A program made the position numbers and the translations under genes. From Amycolatopsis vancoresmycina (GTDB taxonomy: Bacteria; Actinomycetota; Actinomycetes; Mycobacteriales; Pseudonocardiaceae), in assembly GCF_000716785.1 (NCBI RefSeq), contig NZ_JNYY01000013.1, positions 124,001 through 188,000 of the forward strand: 64,000 nucleotides of DNA, given 5' to 3'. The first letter of the stretch is position 1. Every line of letters starts with the position of its first letter. Shown in pieces: positions 54,177 to 63,493 of the stretch. Below the pieces are notes generated by a model that was not told where the DNA came from, did no database searches, and saw only the letters and a program-made list of their open reading frames with translations.

Positions 54177-57100
54177 GGATTTCGGCCTGCCGTTCGCGGT
54201 ATCGGGCCACGTTGGCCAGCTTGACATCTTCGTAGCCGCGGACGAGGTCGGGCAGCTCCGCGAGGGCCCGCGCGTTGCCGCGGTCGCCGGCGTGCAACGC
54301 CTGCAGGACCACCCTGCGGTAGTCCTCGACCAGCTCGCGCTCGACCTGGCGCACCTCGGCGCGGCCGAACGGGTCGAACCGGGTGCCGCGCAGCCGCCGC
54401 AGCGCGTGCAGCAGCCGGAACGCCGGGCGGAACCACGGCCCGAGGGCGATCTTCCGCTTCATGCCGAGCGCTCGCAGCACCGGCGGGTGCAGCCGGTAGG
54501 CGTACTGCGTGCCCACTCCGAATTGCTCCTCGAGACCGTCGGTGAACGCGGGGTCCAGCGACAGCCGGGCGACCTCGTACTCGTCCTTGTAGGCCATCAG
54601 CTTGTACAGGTGCTTCGCGACGGCCTCGGTGATCTCCGTCGGCCCGTTCTCCAGCACCCGCACCCGCTCGACGAACTCCGCGTACGCGCGGGCGTAGGCC
54701 TTGTTCTGGTAGGCGACCAAGTCGGGGATCCGGATGTCGAGCAGCCGCGCCAGCTCGGAGCCGGGCTCGGCGTGCACCAGGGCTTCCATCGCGTGCGGCT
54801 TCGTCGTCGCGGGCGCCGGGCCTTCCGCCTGCGGCTCGGCGACGAGCCGCCGGCCGTGGCGGAACGCCTGCAGGTTCGCCGCGACCTGGGTGCCGTTCAG
54901 CTCGATGGCGCGTTCGATCACCGACGCGGGCAACGGGATGGCGCCGGTCTGGAAAGCGGCGCCGAGCTGCAACACGTTCGCGAATTGGTCGTCGTCGAAC
55001 AGCGCCTCGGCCAGGCCGCGCGCGTCCAGCGACACCGTCCGCGCCGCCGCTGCTTCGAGCGGCGCGAGCACGCTGCCGGCGTCCGGGAAGGACACCGTCG
55101 TATCGACGACCATCCGGCCGGTCGGCACCTCGGTCGTGGAGACGACGGCGGTCGTGCGGGCCGGGTCGGCGACGCCGAGGTTCGCCGCGTCCGCGCCGAC
55201 GAGCGCGTCGCAGGCGAGGTAGAGGTCGCACTCGCCGGCGGCGAGCTTCGGGGCCTGCTCGACCGGCTCCGCCGTCACCTTGAGGTCGGAGACGACCGCG
55301 CCGCCCTTCTGGGCGAGCCCGGTCTGGTCGAGGGTGCGGACGTGCCGCCCGTCGAGCACCGCCGCCGTGGCGAGGATCTGCGTCACGGTGACGACGCCGG
55401 TGCCGCCGATCCCGGTGATCCGCACGGTGAAGTCCTTCTCGGCGAACCCGGGCGCCGGAGTTGCGTCGGCGGCCAGCTCGGCGGTCTTCCGGCGGCGCTT
55501 GCGGCCGGACGGCACCACGGTGACGAACGAGGGGCAGTCGCCGGCCAGGCAGGAGTAGTCGACGTTGCACGACGACTGGTGGATCGCGGTCTTGCGGCCG
55601 AATTCGGTGTCCACGGGCTGCACGGACAGGCAGTTCGACTTGGTGCCGCAGTCGCCGCACCCTTCGCAGACGCGTTCGTTGACGACCACCCGCGTGGCGG
55701 GCGCGGTTTGCTTGCCGCGACGGCGTTTCCGGCGCTTCTCGGCCGCGCACTCCTGCTCGTGGATCAGCACGGTGACACCCTTGATCGCGGCCAGCTCCTC
55801 CTGCGTGCGCAGGATTTCCGCGCGGTCGCGGACTTCGACGCCACGCGGCAGCTTCCGGTGCTTCGCCGCCGCGTCGCTGGTGATCACGACCCGCTTCGCG
55901 CCCTCGACGAGCAGCAGCTCCGCGACCTTCTCGACGGGCAGCCCGCCGACGGCGTCCTGGCCGCCGGTCATCGCCACGGCGGAGTTGTAGAGCAGTTTGT
56001 AGGTGATGTTCACCCCGGCAGCGACCGCCGCGCGCACGGCGAGACTGCCGGAGTGGGTGAACGTGCCGTCGCCGATGTTCTGGACGAAGTGCTCCGCTTC
56101 GACGAACGGCGCCATGCCGATCCACTGGGTGCCTTCGCCGCCCATCTGCGTCACGCCGAGCACGGTGCCGACCTGGTCGGGCTCCATGAACAGCGCCATG
56201 GTGTGGCAGCCGATGCCGCCGCCGACGAGGGTGCCTTCGGGGACCTTCGTCGACGAGTTGTGCGGGCAGCCCGAGCAGAAGTACGGCGTCCGCGCGAGCA
56301 GCGGGACGGCGATGCGCTCACGGCGGCGCCGTCCCCGGTAGGCGTCGACCGACGGGATGCCGGCGGGCAGCACCCTGGCCAGCCCGGCGGCGATGCCGTC
56401 CGGGTCCAGCTCGCCGAGCTCGCTGAACAGCGTCCGGCCGTCGTGGTCCTTCTTGCCGATGATCCGCGGCGCGTTCGCACAGCCGTACAGGACCTCCTTG
56501 AGCGCGGTTTCGACGAACGCGCGTTTCTCCTCGACAACGATGATGTCGTCGAGGCCGTCGGCGAATTCGCGGACGATCGTGGGCTCAATCGGGTGGATCG
56601 CGCCGAGCTTGAGCACGCGGATGCCGTGCTTGTCCAGGCCCAGCACGCGCATGGCCTGCTGGAGGTCCAGATAGGACTTTCCGGCGGAGACGATGCCGAT
56701 CCGGTCGGCGGCACCGCGTGCGGTGATCCGGTTGACCCCGCTCGCGCGCAGGTACTCGAGGGCGAGGGGCAGCCGGACGGTGAAGAGGCTGCGTTCCAGC
56801 TCGGCGAGGCTCGCGCCGAGCAGCCGGGACGTCGGCGTGTGGCGGTACCCGCCGTCGAGCCCCGGCACGCTCCACTGTGGACTCACTGTGGCGGTGCCGG
56901 AGGCGTCGGCGACGTTGGCGACGACCTTCAGCGACGTCCACAGCCCGCTGGCCCGCGACAGCTCGACGGCGTGCATCCCGAGGTCGAGCACGTCCTGCGC
57001 GTCGGCGGGGAAGAGCACGGGGATCGCCAGGTCGGCGAGCGCGAGCTCGGACGCGCACGGAACGGTGGAGGACTTGGCGTTGGGATCGTCGCCGACGAGG

Positions 57101-57513
57101 GCGACGGCGCCACCACGCGGATCGGTGCCGGCCAGGTTGGCGTGGCGGAGGGCATCGGAGGCGCGGTCGAGACCGGGTGCCTTGCCGTACCAGAAGCCGG
57201 TGACGGCTTTGCGGCCGCCGGCTCCCGCGACGAGCTGGCTGCCCATGACGGAGGTCGCGGCGAGCTCTTCGTTGAGCCCGGGCCGGTGCACTACGTCGTG
57301 CTTCTCGAGCAGAGTCGAGCGGCGCCCGAGTTCGAGGTCGTAGCCGGCGAGCGGCGAGCCCTCGTAGCCGGAGACGAAGACGGCGGGATCCCCACCGCGG
57401 GCCCGGTCGTGCCGGACGCGGTCGAACAGCAGCCGGACGAGGGCCTGCAGCCCGGTCAGGTGCACGGTCCCCGCCTCCCGCAGGTAGCGGTCCTCCAGCG
57501 TGAACGTCTCCAC
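54157..57513 (-). CDS. Indolepyruvate ferredoxin oxidoreductase family protein
   Basis: 1,118 residues from GTG at 57513 with AAGGGAG upstream. Fused alpha and beta parts: N-terminal pyrimidine-binding region (FVSGYEGSPLAGYDLELG), ThDP-binding FVQNIGDGTFTHSGSLA, a 4Fe-4S site near the middle (VCEGCGDCGTKSNC, then CNVDYSCLAGDCP), and a gamma domain (ITGIGGTGVVTVTQIL). Such enzymes oxidise 2-oxo acids from aromatic or branched amino acids to acyl-CoA. Divergent from an Lrp/AsnC gene with a large shared palindrome. Confidence 0.9.
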   Translation of the reverse strand: METFTLEDRYLREAGTVHLTGLQALVRLLFDRVRHDRARGGDPAVFVSGYEGSPLAGYDLELGRRSTLLEKHDVVHRPGLNEELAATSVMGSQLVAGAGGRKAVTGFWYGKAPGLDRASDALRHANLAGTDPRGGAVALVGDDPNAKSSTVPCASELALADLAIPVLFPADAQDVLDLGMHAVELSRASGLWTSLKVVANVADASGTATVSPQWSVPGLDGGYRHTPTSRLLGASLAELERSLFTVRLPLALEYLRASGVNRITARGAADRIGIVSAGKSYLDLQQAMRVLGLDKHGIRVLKLGAIHPIEPTIVREFADGLDDIIVVEEKRAFVETALKEVLYGCANAPRIIGKKDHDGRTLFSELGELDPDGIAAGLARVLPAGIPSVDAYRGRRRRERIAVPLLARTPYFCSGCPHNSSTKVPEGTLVGGGIGCHTMALFMEPDQVGTVLGVTQMGGEGTQWIGMAPFVEAEHFVQNIGDGTFTHSGSLAVRAAVAAGVNITYKLLYNSAVAMTGGQDAVGGLPVEKVAELLLVEGAKRVVITSDAAAKHRKLPRGVEVRDRAEILRTQEELAAIKGVTVLIHEQECAAEKRRKRRRGKQTAPATRVVVNERVCEGCGDCGTKSNCLSVQPVDTEFGRKTAIHQSSCNVDYSCLAGDCPSFVTVVPSGRKRRRKTAELAADATPAPGFAEKDFTVRITGIGGTGVVTVTQILATAAVLDGRHVRTLDQTGLAQKGGAVVSDLKVTAEPVEQAPKLAAGECDLYLACDALVGADAANLGVADPARTTAVVSTTEVPTGRMVVDTTVSFPDAGSVLAPLEAAAARTVSLDARGLAEALFDDDQFANVLQLGAAFQTGAIPLPASVIERAIELNGTQVAANLQAFRHGRRLVAEPQAEGPAPATTKPHAMEALVHAEPGSELARLLDIRIPDLVAYQNKAYARAYAEFVERVRVLENGPTEITEAVAKHLYKLMAYKDEYEVARLSLDPAFTDGLEEQFGVGTQYAYRLHPPVLRALGMKRKIALGPWFRPAFRLLHALRRLRGTRFDPFGRAEVRQVERELVEDYRRVVLQALHAGDRGNARALAELPDLVRGYEDVKLANVARYRERQAEILTPAGS

Positions 57514-57604
57514 GGCGCGGCTCCCTTCGCCTCGGTGCGCTTCGGGGGAGGGTGCGATGCAGACCACACTGACGCAACAGGCTTCGCTGTTCTGCTCGTC
57601 TTGG

Positions 57605-57650
57605 CGCAAAATTCGGCGATCTATGGTGTCATTTGACGCCGAATTTTGCG
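57605..57650. promoter_or_regulatory. Perfect 14-bp inverted repeat, probable Lrp operator
   Basis: CGCAAAATTCGGCG (57605-57618) and CGCCGAATTTTGCG (57637-57650) with an 18-base spacer, in the 152 bases between the divergent oxidoreductase and Lrp genes, and 16 bases before the Lrp start. AT-rich cores in a GC-rich setting make chance unlikely. Confidence 0.8.
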
Positions 57651-57665
57651 TGTAGGCTCTCTTGC

Positions 57666-58106
57666 ATGGCCGAAGAGCTGCTCGACGCGACCGACCACGA
57701 GATCCTCGCCCTCCTGCGCGAGGACGCGCGCCGGACGCTGTCCGACATAGCGGACCGGGTCACCCTGTCCACGGCGGCGGTCAAGCGCCGCATCGACCGG
57801 CTGCGCGAGACCGGCGTGATCACGGGGTTCACGGTCCAGGTCGACCACGCGAAGCTCGGGTGGGGGATCGAAGCGTTCACGGAGCTGCGGTTCGTGGGGA
57901 ACACGAAGGTGGCGGAGATCCTCCGGACGACAACGCGGATGCCCGAGGCCCAGGCGGTGTTCACGATCGCGGGCGACCCGGACGCGCTGGTGTGGCTGCG
58001 GGTACGGGATATGGCGCACCTGCAGAAGACGATCGACGAGATCCGGCGGCAGCACCAGGTGACGGGGACGAAGACGTTGATCGCGCTGGAATCGTGGTCG
58101 CGTTAG
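57666..58106 (+). CDS. Lrp/AsnC-family regulator
   Basis: 146 residues from ATG at 57666. HTH DATDHEILALLREDARRTLSDIADRV ... STAAVKRRIDRLRETG (parts) followed by a RAM effector domain (LGWGIEAFTELRF, IAGDPDALVWLRV). It probably binds the 14-base inverted repeat just upstream, regulating itself and the amino-acid-derived oxo-acid oxidoreductase. Confidence 0.93.
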   Translation: MAEELLDATDHEILALLREDARRTLSDIADRVTLSTAAVKRRIDRLRETGVITGFTVQVDHAKLGWGIEAFTELRFVGNTKVAEILRTTTRMPEAQAVFTIAGDPDALVWLRVRDMAHLQKTIDEIRRQHQVTGTKTLIALESWSR

Positions 58107-58228
58107 TACTCGGCCGCATCAGCACATAGGGAATCCACAGCTCGCCTCCGGGGACGTTTCCGCGACGCTCGGGTGACGCCCTGCTGGAACTCTTACCCGT
58201 GCCTGTGTAGCGGGAGAGGAGTCCCTCA

Positions 58229-61200
58229 ATGCCGCCGCCACTGTTGGGCCCGGTGAAACGGCCCGTTGCGGTGACTCCGGCGGTGGCGACCCCGGCTGTG
58301 ACGACTCCGCCGACACCGGTCAGGACCCCTCCGGTCCCGAAGAAGCCGCCGCCACCGGCCGCGTCGAACGCGGCAATGCTGGCCGCGTTGCGTGTGGGCG
58401 ACAGGAAACCGCCGGCCGAGCCGACGCCGGAGGAGTTGCAGGCCAAGGTCGGCAACGGTGCGGTGGCGGCCGGGCTCAACCGTAGTCCGGGCACGGACCC
58501 GAAGTTCGGGGTGCTGAAGAAGGACGTCGCGCGGAAGAAGCGCGCGGTCGCGACGTCGCATCCCCCGGCGAGCAAGGAAGCGGCGTCGGCGCAGGACGCG
58601 TCGGTGCCACCCAAGGACGACGCGGTCGCGCAGGGCAAGACGGCCAACGCCGAGAAGATGAACGACGCGAAGCCGAAGGACTTCGACAAGGACGCGTTCA
58701 TCACGGCCGTCGAGAAGGCGATCGCGGACAAGGCGCCGAAGAACCTGGACGAGGCGGACAAGTTCGCCGACTCCGACAAGCCGGCCGCGATCAAGCAGGA
58801 CGTGCAGGGCAAGGTCGGCGAGGGCAAAGCGGACTCGGCCGAGCAGATCGCCACCACCACGGCCGCGCCGCCGGACACGTCGGCCGCGGAGGTGAAGAAG
58901 GTCGTGCCGATGGCGGCCGACCAGCCGCCCGGCGCGCCGGGCGCCCCGGATCCGGCGAAGGCCACGCCGGACACGCTGCCCCCGTCGGCTACCGACATGT
59001 CGGCCGGTCCCGCCGCGGTGAACCGGCGGATGGCCGACGCGCAGGTGACCGAGCCGCAGCTGCGCAAGTCCAACGAGCCGGGTTTCACCACCGCACTCGA
59101 GGACAAGAAGACCGCGGAACACCACTCCGAGACCGCACCCGGCCGGCTCCGTGAACACGAGGCCGCACAGCTGAACGCGACCACCGCGCAGGCCAAACGC
59201 CTGGGCACGAACGCGATGGGCGCGATCGCGGTCCAGCGGGTGCGCACCGGCGCGAAGGTCAGCACGGGCAAGACCGGCGCGAAGTCCCGCGACGAGGACA
59301 AACGCGCGCAGGTCACCGCACTCCTGCAGAAGTGCTTCGACACCATGAAGACCGATGTCGAAACCATCCTCACCGGGCTGGACAAGCTGGTCGACGACCA
59401 GTTCACCCGCGGTGAGAAACAAGCCCGCGACGCGTTCACCGCCGAACACCGCCGCAAGATGGACGACTACAAGCACCGGCGCTACGGCGGCTGGGACGGC
59501 TGGATCAAGTGGGGCCACGACAAGTTCTTCGGCCTGCCCGAGGAAGCGAACCTGATCTTCGTCGAGGCCCGCGACCACTACGTCACGGCCATGCGCCAGG
59601 TCATCTCGGACGTGGCCGACACCATCGGCCGCGAGCTGGGCCGCGCGAAAACCCGCATCGCGAAGGGCCGCGAGGAGCTGCAGAACGAGATCAAGACGCT
59701 CCCCGAGGATCTGCAGGCCATCGGCAAGGAAGCGGCCGCCGGGTTCTCCGACCAGTTCGACGCATTGACCCAGTCGGTCGATGACAAGGCCGGCGAGCTG
59801 GTCGACACCCTGGCCACCAAGTACACCGACGCGGTCAAGTCCGTCGATGACGAGATCGCCGCGGAGAAGGAGAAGAACGAGGGCCTGGTCGACAAGGCCA
59901 TCGACGCGGTCGCGGGCGTCATCAAGACCATCATGGAGCTCAAGGACCTCCTGCTCGGAATCCTCGCGAAGGCCGCGCAGGCGGTCATGGGCATCATCCG
60001 CGACCCGATCGGCTTCCTGGGCAATCTGATCACCGGCGTCGGCGGCGGCCTGAAGCAGTTCATGAAGAACGCGGGCCGCCACCTGGAGGCGGGTGTGCTG
60101 GCGTGGTTGCTGGGCACCGCGGCCACCGCCGGCATCCGGCTGCCGACGAGCTTCGACGTCATGGGCATCCTGACGTTGCTCGCGACCCTGCTCGGGTTGA
60201 CGTGGGCCAACATCCGGTCGCGCATCGTGCGCAAGGTTCCCGAACAGGCGGTCGCCGCGGCGGAAACCGCCGTGCCGCTGGTGCTGGAAGTCCGGAAGCG
60301 CGGCGTGGCCGGTATGTGGGACGACCTCAAGACCCGCGTGGGAGATCTGAAGCGGGACCTGATCGGCAACCTCGTCGACTACCTGCTGCCCACGATCATC
60401 ATCGCGGGCATCACCTGGATCGTGTCGCTGTTCAACCCCGCCTCGGCGTTCATCCGCGCCTGCAAGATGATCATCGACATCATCCGGTTCATCGTCACCA
60501 ACGGCCGCCAGATCATCGAGTTCGTCAACTCCGTGCTGGACGCGGTCATCGCCATCTCGAAGGGCAGCACCGGCGGCGTCGCCGCCAAGGTCGAAGCCGC
60601 GCTGGCACGGTCGATCCCGGTGCTGATCGGGGCACTGGCCGCGATCCTCGGTATCGGCGGCATCGCCGGCAAGGTCAAGCAGATCTTCCAGAAACTGGCC
60701 CGCCCGGTGAACAAGGCCGTCGACTGGGTCGTCGACAAGATCGTCGGCCTGGTCAAGAAACTCTGGGCGAAGCTGAAAGCCCCAGGCAAGAAGGTCAAGG
60801 ACAAGCTGAAGGCCGGCGCGAAGAAGGTCAAGGACAAGGTCAAGTCCGCCGGAAAGAAGCTCAAGGACAAGTTCGGCCGGAAGAAGGCTCGGCCCGACCA
60901 GGACAAGGACCGCGAGCCGGAACCAGGCAAGAAGAAAGGCGAGGCCAAGCCCAAGGACGACGACAAGGCGGAGGAAGCGCCGCCGCCGACAGTGGAGGTC
61001 CCGTTCCAGCTGGCCGGCGCGGCCCACACGCTCACGTTCACCCCGAAGGGCGAGGACGTCGACGTCGTCATGGCGTCCAACGTCGCCAGACTGCAGGAGA
61101 AGTTCCAGGACGCGCACTGGGCGCTCGCGCACCTCGACGCCTACATCGGGTCGATCCAGGACGAAACGGTGAAGGCGGCCTACCACGCCCAGTTCGGTGC

Positions 61201-61846
61201 ACGACTGGAACAGATCGTCGGCGAGGACATCTCGGCCTACAAGGCCGCGTACAAGAAGATCTTCCAGCACCGTGAGCGCGAGGGCAAACCGGTGTCCCGC
61301 AAGACCCGCACGGAGGCGCGGCAGAACATCCAACCGCTGATCAAACGCGCACAGCAGTTGTTGCACGACATCATCGCCTGGGCCGGGAAGCAGGGCATCC
61401 AGGACCTCAGCCGCAAGGAGATCGAGAACACGATCGACACCAAGGGCAAGGAGATCTGGGAGAAGCGGTACAAGGAGATCAAGGCGGAGGTGGACAGGAC
61501 CATAGCCGGCTTCAACGGTCGGTATCGAGGCAAGGAGCTGCACTACGTCGGCAGCATGAGCCGCGGTTATCGCGGCCCGCACAAGGGCCTGACCCGGTTC
61601 AACCTCAAGGATTTCGACGTCGACCTGTTCGTCGTGGACGCGGAGGAGTTCGACCGGGTCAGCCGGGAAGGCGTGCATCGGGGAGACCCCCTATACGTCG
61701 ACAAGGACAAGGTGTTCCCGACGCCCGAGGACACCCCGGACCTGCTGGCGATCAGCCTCGACATCATGAACGCGCTGAAAGTCATCTTCCCGGACAACCC
61801 GGGCATCGAAGACACCACGATCGTCCTGCGCAGGAGCGCGAAGTAG
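58229..61846 (+). CDS. Large polymorphic-toxin / contractile-injection-type effector with C-terminal nucleotidyltransferase-like domain
   Basis: 1,205 residues; ATG at 58229 behind GGAGAGGAG. No signal peptide. Residues 1-290 are a Pro/Ala/Lys-rich disordered leader. About 330-560 are charged helices. About 590-860 carry the long amphipathic and hydrophobic block (AWLLGTAATAGIRLPTSFDV, LLPTIIIAGITWIVSLF, VLIGALAAILGIGGIAGKV) that I know from very large effectors linked to extracellular contractile injection systems and DUF4157 proteins. A Lys-rich linker (about 855-915) leads to VEVPFQLAGAAHTLTF, a usual pre-toxin segment. The C-terminal 150 residues have the Pol-beta pattern: GSMSRG (1108-1113) and DFDVDLFVVD (D1130, D1132). 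Toxin identity is inference. Confidence 0.7.
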   Translation: MPPPLLGPVKRPVAVTPAVATPAVTTPPTPVRTPPVPKKPPPPAASNAAMLAALRVGDRKPPAEPTPEELQAKVGNGAVAAGLNRSPGTDPKFGVLKKDVARKKRAVATSHPPASKEAASAQDASVPPKDDAVAQGKTANAEKMNDAKPKDFDKDAFITAVEKAIADKAPKNLDEADKFADSDKPAAIKQDVQGKVGEGKADSAEQIATTTAAPPDTSAAEVKKVVPMAADQPPGAPGAPDPAKATPDTLPPSATDMSAGPAAVNRRMADAQVTEPQLRKSNEPGFTTALEDKKTAEHHSETAPGRLREHEAAQLNATTAQAKRLGTNAMGAIAVQRVRTGAKVSTGKTGAKSRDEDKRAQVTALLQKCFDTMKTDVETILTGLDKLVDDQFTRGEKQARDAFTAEHRRKMDDYKHRRYGGWDGWIKWGHDKFFGLPEEANLIFVEARDHYVTAMRQVISDVADTIGRELGRAKTRIAKGREELQNEIKTLPEDLQAIGKEAAAGFSDQFDALTQSVDDKAGELVDTLATKYTDAVKSVDDEIAAEKEKNEGLVDKAIDAVAGVIKTIMELKDLLLGILAKAAQAVMGIIRDPIGFLGNLITGVGGGLKQFMKNAGRHLEAGVLAWLLGTAATAGIRLPTSFDVMGILTLLATLLGLTWANIRSRIVRKVPEQAVAAAETAVPLVLEVRKRGVAGMWDDLKTRVGDLKRDLIGNLVDYLLPTIIIAGITWIVSLFNPASAFIRACKMIIDIIRFIVTNGRQIIEFVNSVLDAVIAISKGSTGGVAAKVEAALARSIPVLIGALAAILGIGGIAGKVKQIFQKLARPVNKAVDWVVDKIVGLVKKLWAKLKAPGKKVKDKLKAGAKKVKDKVKSAGKKLKDKFGRKKARPDQDKDREPEPGKKKGEAKPKDDDKAEEAPPPTVEVPFQLAGAAHTLTFTPKGEDVDVVMASNVARLQEKFQDAHWALAHLDAYIGSIQDETVKAAYHAQFGARLEQIVGEDISAYKAAYKKIFQHREREGKPVSRKTRTEARQNIQPLIKRAQQLLHDIIAWAGKQGIQDLSRKEIENTIDTKGKEIWEKRYKEIKAEVDRTIAGFNGRYRGKELHYVGSMSRGYRGPHKGLTRFNLKDFDVDLFVVDAEEFDRVSREGVHRGDPLYVDKDKVFPTPEDTPDLLAISLDIMNALKVIFPDNPGIEDTTIVLRRSAK

Positions 61847-61876
61847 ACTTGCACCACCCGGCTACCTGGAGAACGC

Positions 61877-62323
61877 ATGAAGCGGACGGTCCTGCATTTC
61901 AGCGTCCGACGTTATTCGGAGATGTCGCTCGAGGAGATGGCCACCCGGGTGGAAAAGGCTCTCGGTTGTCGTTTCGAGAAGGGCGAGCTCAACGACGGCG
62001 ACGCCTTCATCGCGCATTTCCTCGGGCTGAACGTGCACCTCTACGACTGGCGGGGACTGGGCGACCGGGTCGTGTTCGTCCTCGCGAGCGTGCTCGAGGA
62101 GTACGGCATGCTGCGGGGGCCCGGCGGGGAGCACGTGGAACTCGAGGTACAAGAGATCGGCGACGCGATCTCAGCACTGCTCGCCGTCCGAGAAGGCGGC
62201 GACTGGCACCCGGTCAGCGACGAGGAGGTAGCCGCCGAGCGCGAACACGGCGGCCGGATCAACGAACGCTTCCGCCGCCAGGAAGAAGAAGGGGCCAGGC
62301 GCATCAAGAAGCGCTACCGCTAG
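61877..62323 (+). CDS. Candidate immunity protein for the preceding toxin (148 aa)
   Basis: 148 residues, ATG at 61877 with GGAG upstream, 30 bases after the effector stop. A mixed alpha/beta protein (FSVRRYSEMSLEEMATRVEKAL, FLGLNVHLYDWRGLG, VELEVQEIGDAISALL) with a basic C-terminal tail. I do not recognise the family. Position, size, same strand and a following hairpin are those of an immunity gene in a toxin-immunity module. Confidence 0.55.
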   Translation: MKRTVLHFSVRRYSEMSLEEMATRVEKALGCRFEKGELNDGDAFIAHFLGLNVHLYDWRGLGDRVVFVLASVLEEYGMLRGPGGEHVELEVQEIGDAISALLAVREGGDWHPVSDEEVAAEREHGGRINERFRRQEEEGARRIKKRYR

Positions 62324-62325
62324 TA

Positions 62326-62369
62326 CTGCAACGGCAGTCGGGTGAGTGGGTAGCCGCTGCCCTTTGCAG
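62326..62369 (+). terminator. Imperfect hairpin after the toxin-immunity pair
   Basis: CTGCAACGGCAG (62326-62337) pairs with CTGCCCTTTGCAG (62357-62369) with one mismatch and one bulge, three bases after the immunity candidate stop. The whole stretch to about 62390 might also be a dispersed sequence. Confidence 0.5.
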
Positions 62370-62425
62370 CGCGAACACGGAACGGCCCGCAGCCCCACAG
62401 CTACGGGCCCACGCCCACGTCCGCC

Positions 62426-63412
62426 TTACCCCCGCAGCAAAACTCCGGAAGTCCGCTCCCGCGCAAAGAACGTCTCCGGCCATTCGATCGAGTCCGGTGG
62501 CGCATCGATCGCGGTCGCCCTCCGGCGCAGCTCCGTCAAGTAGTCCGTGTCCAGCACCGCTCGCGCCGACAATGGCTCGCGCAGCAACAGATCCGCCGGG
62601 CCCTCGTACAAGTACGCGTCCACGCCCGGATACCCTCGCGTCCCCGGCGGGTACTCGCGGTTCACCGGGAAGTACGTCGTCTCCAACGCCCCGAGCCATG
62701 ATCCCTGCAGGGGCACCAAGGCAGGCCACGATCCCAACTGCCGCTCCAGCCGTGCGTTGTCCGAAGTGAACCCGCGGTGGTCTGCGATGACGTACGCCGC
62801 TCCCGGGTACTCGCGCTCGATCTGGGCCACCGCTCCGCTGCCGCCGTCGTGGGTCAGGTGGCCCAAGCCGAACAGCATCAATGCCTTGCGCCCCTTCTGC
62901 AGCACCTGCGTCTTCACCACCGAGACGATCGACGCGTCCCGGTCCAGGAACGGCTCCAGGTTCGCCGGTGTGTGGACCCTGCTCCAATCGATCGGTGGGT
63001 CGGCTGCTAGCACCCGGATCTTCCGCGCCGCCGGCTGCGTTGTGTTCACCTGGCGGACCAAAGCGAACAACTGCTCGTAGAACGTCGAAAACCCACAACT
63101 CGGCTGGGTTGTGTCGCGCCAGACATGGCTGATGTCCGGGACGTCGCCGCCTCCGGTGTACGCGTCCAGCAGTGGCTGGAGGCGCGTGTTGCCGCACTCC
63201 ACCACGATGTCGTTCACCCGGCCCGGAAACCGGGGGTCGCGGATCAGGTCGAACACGAACGGGCCGACGTCCGGGCTGGACTTGGCCACGATCGAGTGGG
63301 TGTCGAACGCCGCCAACAGTGCGGCTGCCGGGTCCGGGCGGGCGTTGGGCTGCCCGGTAGCCGGGGCCGCGGACAGCGTGAGGGCCGCGAGTACGGCCAG
63401 GAAGAGTCGCAT
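62426..63412 (-). CDS. Secreted Tiki/ChaN/EreA-like protein lacking the usual active-site motif
   Basis: 328 residues; signal peptide about 1-20 (LFLAVLAALTLSAAPATG). The body reads like ChaN/erythromycin-esterase-type (Tiki-superfamily) hypotheticals: NDIVVECGNTRLQPLLD, SHVWRDTTQPS, IRVLAADPPIDW, MLFGLGHLTHDGG. At the place where relatives have a Gly-Glu-His metal or catalytic motif this protein has IVAKSSPDVG. It may have lost activity or use another site. Confidence 0.55.
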   Translation of the reverse strand: MRLFLAVLAALTLSAAPATGQPNARPDPAAALLAAFDTHSIVAKSSPDVGPFVFDLIRDPRFPGRVNDIVVECGNTRLQPLLDAYTGGGDVPDISHVWRDTTQPSCGFSTFYEQLFALVRQVNTTQPAARKIRVLAADPPIDWSRVHTPANLEPFLDRDASIVSVVKTQVLQKGRKALMLFGLGHLTHDGGSGAVAQIEREYPGAAYVIADHRGFTSDNARLERQLGSWPALVPLQGSWLGALETTYFPVNREYPPGTRGYPGVDAYLYEGPADLLLREPLSARAVLDTDYLTELRRRATAIDAPPDSIEWPETFFARERTSGVLLRG

Positions 63413-63493
63413 CAGATCGTTTCCCCATTGTCTTAAGACAGTAAGACAGTGAGGGCAGCATCCAGGGTGAGCGCCAGCGTTGTCAAGGGTGGG

